Part shown: piece by piece, positions 59,972-64,000 of the stretch
Layout of the letters: every line of letters starts with the position of its first letter
How positions within the stretch are numbered: position 1 is the stretch's first letter
Assembly: GCF_017565425.1 (NCBI RefSeq)
Contig: NZ_JAGEMK010000002.1
Span: forward strand, 248,001-312,000
Length of the DNA: 64,000 nt
Origin: Actinotalea soli
GTDB taxonomy: Bacteria; Actinomycetota; Actinomycetes; Actinomycetales; Cellulomonadaceae
Direction of reading: 5' to 3'
Translations under genes and position numbers: made by a program
Notes under the pieces: model-generated
The model's database searches: none
What the model was told of the DNA's origin: nothing
What the model saw: only the letters and a program-made list of their open reading frames with translations

Positions 59972-60136
59972 ATGCAGGACAACACGCTGGGCCAGTCCGT
60001 CTACCGGTCCTTCGACGAGGACCGCTCGGTCCTCCTGCCGGACGCGGCTCCCGTTCCGCCGCAGATCCTCGCCCGCTGGGCGGCGCTCGCCAGCCAGCGC
60101 TCGTACCAGGGCTTCCTCCCGCAGCAGACGGCCTAG
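59972..60136 (+). CDS. 54-residue protein under riboswitch control
   Basis: The small ORF starts 12 nt after the aptamer (MQDNTLGQSVYRSFDEDRSV) and ends YQGFLPQQTA. It has no signal peptide or membrane helix; the middle VPPQILARWAALASQRSY could form an amphipathic helix. I do not recognise it. The riboswitch and the start codon placement support translation. AAAGTGG is a weak ribosome-binding site at 7 nt. A short GCGGC/GCCGC hairpin follows the stop; the next gene is convergent, so this ORF is probably the only target. Confidence 0.7.
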   Translation: MQDNTLGQSVYRSFDEDRSVLLPDAAPVPPQILARWAALASQRSYQGFLPQQTA

Positions 60137-60179
60137 CGGCCCGAGCCGCAGCGAACCCGGCGCGGCGGGGCGGCCAGAC

Positions 60180-62006
60180 CTACTGGTAGCTCACGAACCG
60201 TGGGGTCGGCTGCACGTCGCGGAAGGTCTCGGTCGGGGTCAGGGTCGGGGTGTCCTCGTCGATGAAGTTCTTCCAGCCCCAGGTGACCCCTTCCGGGGCG
60301 CCGGCCCGCAGCGCCCGCCAGGTGTCCTGCTTGGCGGGCTGGCTGCCCTGACCGTCCGCGTGGATCAGCACCGCGACCTCGTCGCGGGAGGTGTCCAGGC
60401 GCTCGCGGTCGCGGATCATCGACAGCCGGAACTGGTGCAGGACCAGCAGCTTCTGCGGCAGCGCCTCCTCCCTGGTGAGGTCGGCGAGGTAGTCGACCAC
60501 CTGGTTGACCTCGTCGATCTCGACCGAGCCGATCTGGCGCAGGTGCACCTGGTCCGGCTCGAGCCGCCACTCGGGGTCCAGGGCGAGCCCGACGTTCGGG
60601 TAGCGCAGCAGCTCCTCGTAACGCTGTGCCTGGGTGAGGAAGTCGGTCCGCCCCGGCTGGAGGTCGATGACGACGTAGACGCCGGCCTCCTGCGCCGCCT
60701 CGACCCACGGGACGAAGCTCTCGACGGGAAGCTCACGCGTGTAGTTGCCGTCCTCGCCGGGCTCCGCGGAGGCCACCGTCACGATGATCTCGAAGGCCGG
60801 CACCACCGTGCCCGTGGTCAGCGGCTCGTAGCGCGCGGCGATGTCCTGCACGCGGCGGATGCTCTGGTCCAGGTCCTGCTCCCCCAGCAGGCCGAGCGCG
60901 GGGGTGCCCGGGGTGCCGTAGATCGCGATCATCCGCCGCCCGGGGAAGAGGACCTGCCCGCCGCCCGGGAGCTCGACGCCGGTCGCGGCGGTCTCAGCCT
61001 TCCAGGCGAGGGTCCTGGCGCCGACGAAGGTCTCGCTCAGGCCGATCACCGTGCTCGGAGCGATCTCGGCCATGGCCTGGACCACGCTGCTCTCGCGACG
61101 CGGGTCGCCGTCGGGCACGGTCACCACGGGGACGCCGGCGGCGCGGGCGGTCGCGACCGCGGCCACCTGGGCGGGCTCGCCGGTGGTGAGGACGACGCCG
61201 CCCTCGGTGGGCTCGGCCAGCTCGGTGGGCGGCAGAGGGCCCCCCGGTGCGGAGTCCTCGGGGCCGGGAGGATCCTCCGGGGTGGGCTCGCTCGTGGTGG
61301 GCTCGGCGCTGGGGGAGGGCTCGTCGTCGGTCGGTCCGTCCTCGGCGCCTCCCTCCCCGCCGAGCAGGGTGCGCACCTCGCGGTCGAGGGCGATCACGGT
61401 CGCGACGCCCTCGGTGCCGTCGGTGGGGTCTTCGGCGCCGTCCTCGGGGTCCTTCTCCTCGGTGGCGTCCTCGGCGGCGGCACCCTCGTCGTCGGTGGCC
61501 GCCTCCCAGCCCAGCAGGGAGCGCAGCTCGGCGTCCTCCGCGGGGGCGGCGACGGTCTCGATGTCGCCGAGGGCCTCGGCAGGCACCTCGCCCACGGTGA
61601 CGACGGCGAGCGCCCCGAGCCGCTCGATCTCGGCCTGGGCGGGCGAGGCCCCTGCGCCATCGGCCTCGGCGTCCGCCAGGAGCAACGGGGCCCCCAGCCC
61701 GACGGCGATCGAGGCAGCGCGCAGCTGGGCGTCCTCGTCCTGGGCGGGGGCGACGACCGCGACCGGGGCCGAGGCGTACAGCGCGGTGCTCGTGGCGGCG
61801 GCCAGCTCGTCGGCACCCGGTCCGTCGAGGACCACGGCGGGCTTCTCGGGCAGGCTCAGCTCGGCGGTGCGCACCGGCTCGGGGGACGGCGTGGGGGTGG
61901 GGTCGGGCGTCTCGTCGTCGGGTCCCTGGTCGGGCGTGCAGCCGAGCAGGAGGCCTCCGCTCAGCGCGAGGCAGAGCAGGGCGGCACCGGTGGTCGAGGA
62001 ACGCAT
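60180..62006 (-). CDS. Large cell-surface lipoprotein of unknown function
   Basis: The 608-residue protein has a lipoprotein signal (ALLCLALSGGLLLGC, C23), a Thr/Pro/Asp-rich stretch, a middle region with segments like cell-wall-binding type 2 repeats (VVLDGPGADELAAATSTALYA; LGALAVVTVGEVPAEALGDI; STVIGLSETFVGA) broken by an acidic Pro/Ser/Glu-rich insert (about 190-270), and a C-terminal domain (about 350-608) with a TIM-barrel-like look (VVPAFEIIVTVAS, GVYVVIDLQPGRTDFL, NVGLALDPEWRLEP, LVLHQFRLSMIRDR, AVLIHADGQG). Enzymatic activity is possible but not assignable. GAAAGG lies 6 nt before ATG 62006; TAGGGT at 62044-62039 is a fitting -10. Confidence 0.8.
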   Translation of the reverse strand: MRSSTTGAALLCLALSGGLLLGCTPDQGPDDETPDPTPTPSPEPVRTAELSLPEKPAVVLDGPGADELAAATSTALYASAPVAVVAPAQDEDAQLRAASIAVGLGAPLLLADAEADGAGASPAQAEIERLGALAVVTVGEVPAEALGDIETVAAPAEDAELRSLLGWEAATDDEGAAAEDATEEKDPEDGAEDPTDGTEGVATVIALDREVRTLLGGEGGAEDGPTDDEPSPSAEPTTSEPTPEDPPGPEDSAPGGPLPPTELAEPTEGGVVLTTGEPAQVAAVATARAAGVPVVTVPDGDPRRESSVVQAMAEIAPSTVIGLSETFVGARTLAWKAETAATGVELPGGGQVLFPGRRMIAIYGTPGTPALGLLGEQDLDQSIRRVQDIAARYEPLTTGTVVPAFEIIVTVASAEPGEDGNYTRELPVESFVPWVEAAQEAGVYVVIDLQPGRTDFLTQAQRYEELLRYPNVGLALDPEWRLEPDQVHLRQIGSVEIDEVNQVVDYLADLTREEALPQKLLVLHQFRLSMIRDRERLDTSRDEVAVLIHADGQGSQPAKQDTWRALRAGAPEGVTWGWKNFIDEDTPTLTPTETFRDVQPTPRFVSYQ

Positions 62007-62151
62007 GACGCCTTTCAGGGCAGGACGGGGAGGCCCCAACCCTAGGCCGGTGCTCCTGGGGCCGCAGCCGGGTGGTCGCTCCGCACCGCCGCGAGGAGGC
62101 CGACCCGGCGTGGGCCTGCGGGAGGAGCCGCGAGACGCGGCGGAAAACCCC

Positions 62152-62180
62152 TTGGCAGGCGGGGGACGTCGTCGTACCGT
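62152..62180 (+). promoter_or_regulatory. Near-consensus housekeeping promoter for a leader RNA
   Basis: TTGGCA (62152-62157), a 17-nt spacer, then TACCGT (62175-62180). This is the best sigma-70-type promoter I see in the window. Confidence 0.6.
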
Positions 62181-62186
62181 CGTCGG

Positions 62187-62392
62187 ACACGGGAAAGGAG
62201 GTGGTCCAGAACATGAATTCTTCTTGGACGCGTGAGGTGACTGTCCGCTAGTCGCCCGATCAGCTCGGACGGATTGCACCGGTCCCGAACCGCTCCTGCG
62301 GCAGCGAGACCACGGCAGTCACCGCAGCCCGTGGGCGCCGTGCCCCGTCCAGCACGGCACGCCGATCCTCCTGACCGGCAGCCCACGGGCTG
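62187..62392 (+). ncRNA. Candidate structured leader RNA upstream of dps
   Basis: After the promoter come a 15-nt anti-Shine-Dalgarno complement (GAAAGGAGGTGGTCC, 62193-62207), a 12-codon micro-ORF and about 140 nt with strong pairing. The end is closed by a perfect 12-bp stem CAGCCCGTGGGC (62325-62336) / GCCCACGGGCTG (62381-62392) that encloses the 7-bp hairpin GCCGTGC/GCACGGC. No known riboswitch was recognised. The remaining DNA to dps (62393-62530) holds a TACGGT box at 62477. Confidence 0.45.
62213..62251 (+). CDS. 12-residue micro-ORF in the leader
   Basis: ATG to TAG encodes MNSSWTREVTVR. It is preceded by a ribosome-binding site that can pair with the whole 16S rRNA tail, although GGAGG to ATG is 11 nt. 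It uses AAT, TCT and CGT codons that are uncommon in this genome. It may be a regulatory leader peptide. Confidence 0.4.
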   Translation: MNSSWTREVTVR

Positions 62393-62530
62393 TTCCATGC
62401 CCGGACGCAGCCGTGCCCGTGCGTCGGCCCGGCACCATCAGGTGCTGCTCGCCCCTCCCGCGTCACCGCGCGCCGGTACGGTGGCGAGGACGGCGTGAAC
62501 CACGCCTCCCCCACGCCCGGAGGAGATCCC

Positions 62531-63004
62531 ATGAGCATCCCTGTCGACATCGGCATCCCTGATGAGCAGCGGGTCCAGATCGTCCACGGCCTGTCGAGGG
62601 TGCTGGCCGACTCGTACACGCTCTACCTCAAGACGCACAGCTACCACTGGAACGTCGTCGGCCCGATGTTCCACTCGCTGCACGCGATGTTCGAGGAGGA
62701 GTACACCGAGCTCGCCCTCGCGGTCGACGAGATCGCCGAGCGCATCCGCGCCCTCGGCGCCCCGGCCCCCGGTACCTACCGACAGTTCACCGAGCTGTCC
62801 GTGCTCGTCGAGGACACCGACCAGCCCGAGGCCCGTGAGATGGTCTCGCGCCTCGTGGCGGCCCACGAGGCCACGGCCCGCACCATCCGCGAGGCGCTGC
62901 CCGTCGCCGAGGGGGCGCCCGACCAGGTGTCGACCGACCTGCTCACCCGCCGGCTCGAGGTCCACGAGAAGGCGGCGTGGATGTTGCGGAGCATGCTGGC
63001 CTGA
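62531..63004 (+). CDS. dps: Dps-family DNA-binding/ferritin-like protein
   Basis: The 157-residue protein is a Dps/MrgA-type mini-ferritin: YTLYLKTHSYHWNVVGPMFHSLHAMFEEEYTELALAVDEIAERIRALG contains the inter-subunit ferroxidase ligands (HxxxW, then the downstream D/E set). The last helix FEVHEKAAWMLRSML-like end is also typical. It oxidises iron with hydrogen peroxide and forms a 12-subunit shell. GGAGGAG lies 6 nt before ATG 62531. A stress-regulated leader may precede it (see 62187-62392). Confidence 0.93.
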   Translation: MSIPVDIGIPDEQRVQIVHGLSRVLADSYTLYLKTHSYHWNVVGPMFHSLHAMFEEEYTELALAVDEIAERIRALGAPAPGTYRQFTELSVLVEDTDQPEAREMVSRLVAAHEATARTIREALPVAEGAPDQVSTDLLTRRLEVHEKAAWMLRSMLA

Positions 63005-63060
63005 GGGGCGCCGCTCCTTCCTCGCCCGCCGTCACCCTGCTGCACCCCGGAGGCCCGTCC

Positions 63061-63579
63061 GTGTACAAGGTCATGACCGTCTGCACCGGCAACATCTGCC
63101 GCTCTCCGATGGCCGAGGTCGTGCTGCGCGCCCGGTTCGAGGCCGCAGGCCTGGGGGACCAGGTGGTGGTCGACTCGACGGGCATCAGCGCCGAGGAGCA
63201 CGGCAACCCGATCGACAGGCGTGCCCAGCGGGTGCTCGCCGACCACGGCTTCGAGGTGCCTGGGGACCATCGCGCCCGGCAGGTGAGCGCGGTGGACCTC
63301 GCCTCACGGGACCTGGTCCTGGCGATGACGGCGACCCACGCCCAGGCCCTGCGCCGTCTCGCTCGTGGGGACGCCCAGCTCGAGGGCCGGGTCCGCATGT
63401 ACCGGAGCTTCGACCCCGCAGCCCCGGAGGGCGGCCCCGAGCACCAGCTCGACGTCGACGACCCCTGGTACGGGGACGAGGACGGCTTCGTCGTCACCCT
63501 CGCCGAGGTGGAGGCTGCGGCCGACGCGATCGTCGACCACGTGCGTGCCTCTCTCGGTCAGGCAGCATCCCGGGGATGA
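63061..63579 (+). CDS. Low-molecular-weight protein-tyrosine phosphatase
   Basis: The 172-residue protein has the LMW-PTP loop VCTGNICRSPMAE near residue 7-19 (nucleophile Cys in CxxNxCRS) and the acid loop DVDDPWYGDEDGF near 135, where DPWY is the family hallmark. It dephosphorylates tyrosine residues in the cytosol. GTG 63061 has GGAGG 7 nt upstream; ATG 63073 would trim the first strand. It overlaps the aminotransferase by ATGA. Confidence 0.93.
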   Translation: MYKVMTVCTGNICRSPMAEVVLRARFEAAGLGDQVVVDSTGISAEEHGNPIDRRAQRVLADHGFEVPGDHRARQVSAVDLASRDLVLAMTATHAQALRRLARGDAQLEGRVRMYRSFDPAAPEGGPEHQLDVDDPWYGDEDGFVVTLAEVEAAADAIVDHVRASLGQAASRG

Positions 63580-64000
63580 AGGTCTCGGCCCGGGCGCAGG
63601 TCCCGCCCTTCGCGGTGATGGAGGTCCTCGCGGCCGCCAACGCCCGGCGGGACGCGGGGGAGTCGATCATTAACCTGTGCGCGGGGCAGCCCTCGGGCGG
63701 GGCCTCGACGGTCGTGCGCGAGCGGGCCAGGGAGCTCCTCGCCGCGGGGGACCACGGCTACACCGAGGCCCTCGGCATCCCGGCCCTGCGCCGTGGGATC
63801 GCCGAGCACTACGGCCGCTGGTACGGCGTGGACCTCCCTCCTGAGCAGGTGGCTGTGACCACGGGCTCCTCGGGCGGGTTCCTGCTGACCTTCCTCGCGG
63901 CCTTCGACCCGGGCGACCGGGTGGCCCTCGCCCGGCCCGGCTACCCGGCCTACAAGAACATCCTCGCCTCGCTCGGCTGCGAGGTCGTCGAGCTGGCCTG
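63576..64000 (+). CDS. Class I/II pyridoxal-phosphate aminotransferase (5' part)
   Basis: The frame runs off the right edge after 141 codons. The start KVSARAQVPPFAVMEVLAAANARRDAGESIINLCAGQP and then GDHGYTEALGIPALRRGIAEHYGRWYGVDLPPEQVAVTTGSSGGFLLTFLAAFDPGDRVALARPGYPAYKNIL match fold-type I aminotransferases (YT..G.xxLRxAIA; TxGSxxGfxL; PGYPxY). The PLP lysine lies beyond the window, so substrate is not assignable. ATG 63576 overlaps the phosphatase stop. Confidence 0.92.
   Translation, partial: MKVSARAQVPPFAVMEVLAAANARRDAGESIINLCAGQPSGGASTVVRERARELLAAGDHGYTEALGIPALRRGIAEHYGRWYGVDLPPEQVAVTTGSSGGFLLTFLAAFDPGDRVALARPGYPAYKNILASLGCEVVELA

Noticed and set aside
1-64000. tRNA or rRNA genes
   Set aside because: No cloverleaf with a TTC-A/G arm and CCA-type end and no rRNA core sequence was noticed by eye; a tRNAscan-SE run would settle this.

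Overview
The window is about 64 kb of very GC-rich DNA from a motile, high-GC Gram-positive bacterium, most likely an actinobacterium of the Micrococcales type. Evidence: G/C-ending codons throughout, frequent GTG starts, TANNNT -10 boxes sometimes placed 7 nt before a start codon (leaderless genes), no flagellar P- or L-ring genes, and a FliW-CsrA pair. I do not claim a genus.

Layout. 1-3.7 kb: ordinary genes (a cut-off unknown gene, an HTH_42/AlkZ-like protein, a DsbA/FrnE-type oxidoreductase, a VOC protein, methylglyoxal synthase), then a repeat-rich gap. 3.7-22.5 kb: flagellar genes. On the minus strand are an EAL-HDOD protein and flgN-flgK-flgL-fliW. On the plus strand are a FliA/WhiG-type sigma factor, flagellin, fliD-fliS and a long flgB-flgC-fliE-fliF-fliG-fliH-fliI-fliJ-fliK-flgD-flgE run. 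22.5-24.4 kb: a low-complexity segment with homopolymer tracts, palindromic repeats and one AbiEi/DUF559-type gene that splits the flagellar cluster. 24.5-36.2 kb: swrD-motA-motB-fliL, then fliM-fliN-fliO-fliP-fliQ-fliR-flhB-flhA-flhF-like, then csrA. 36.6-58.9 kb: chemotaxis: cheA (with two CheW domains), cheW, eight chemoreceptor genes, one of them coupled to a ChvE-like sugar-binding lipoprotein, then cheB-cheR-cheY-cheX-cheY and an unknown protein. 59-64 kb: a flagellum-linked M15 peptidase, a cyclic-di-GMP (GEMM-I) riboswitch ahead of a 54-codon ORF, a large lipoprotein, a leader-RNA-like segment with a 12-codon micro-ORF, dps, a low-molecular-weight phosphotyrosine phosphatase, and the start of an aminotransferase.

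How it works together. Sixteen sites of the form TCAY-N15-GCCGAT (some with one or two changes) lie just upstream of nearly every motility or chemotaxis transcription unit, on both strands. This is the sigma-28 architecture (-10 GCCGAT, 15-nt spacer) with a TCAC/TCAT -35 instead of TAAA. It ties the sigma factor at 8741 to flagellin, hook-associated proteins, rod/basal body, motor, switch, CheA, the receptors, the EAL-HDOD protein and the M15 peptidase as one regulon. Not seen in the window: flgF/flgG, flgM, flhG, cheD, cheC and a classical flgJ. Most minus-strand and alternative-frame ORFs opposite the GC-rich genes are shadows and are left out.
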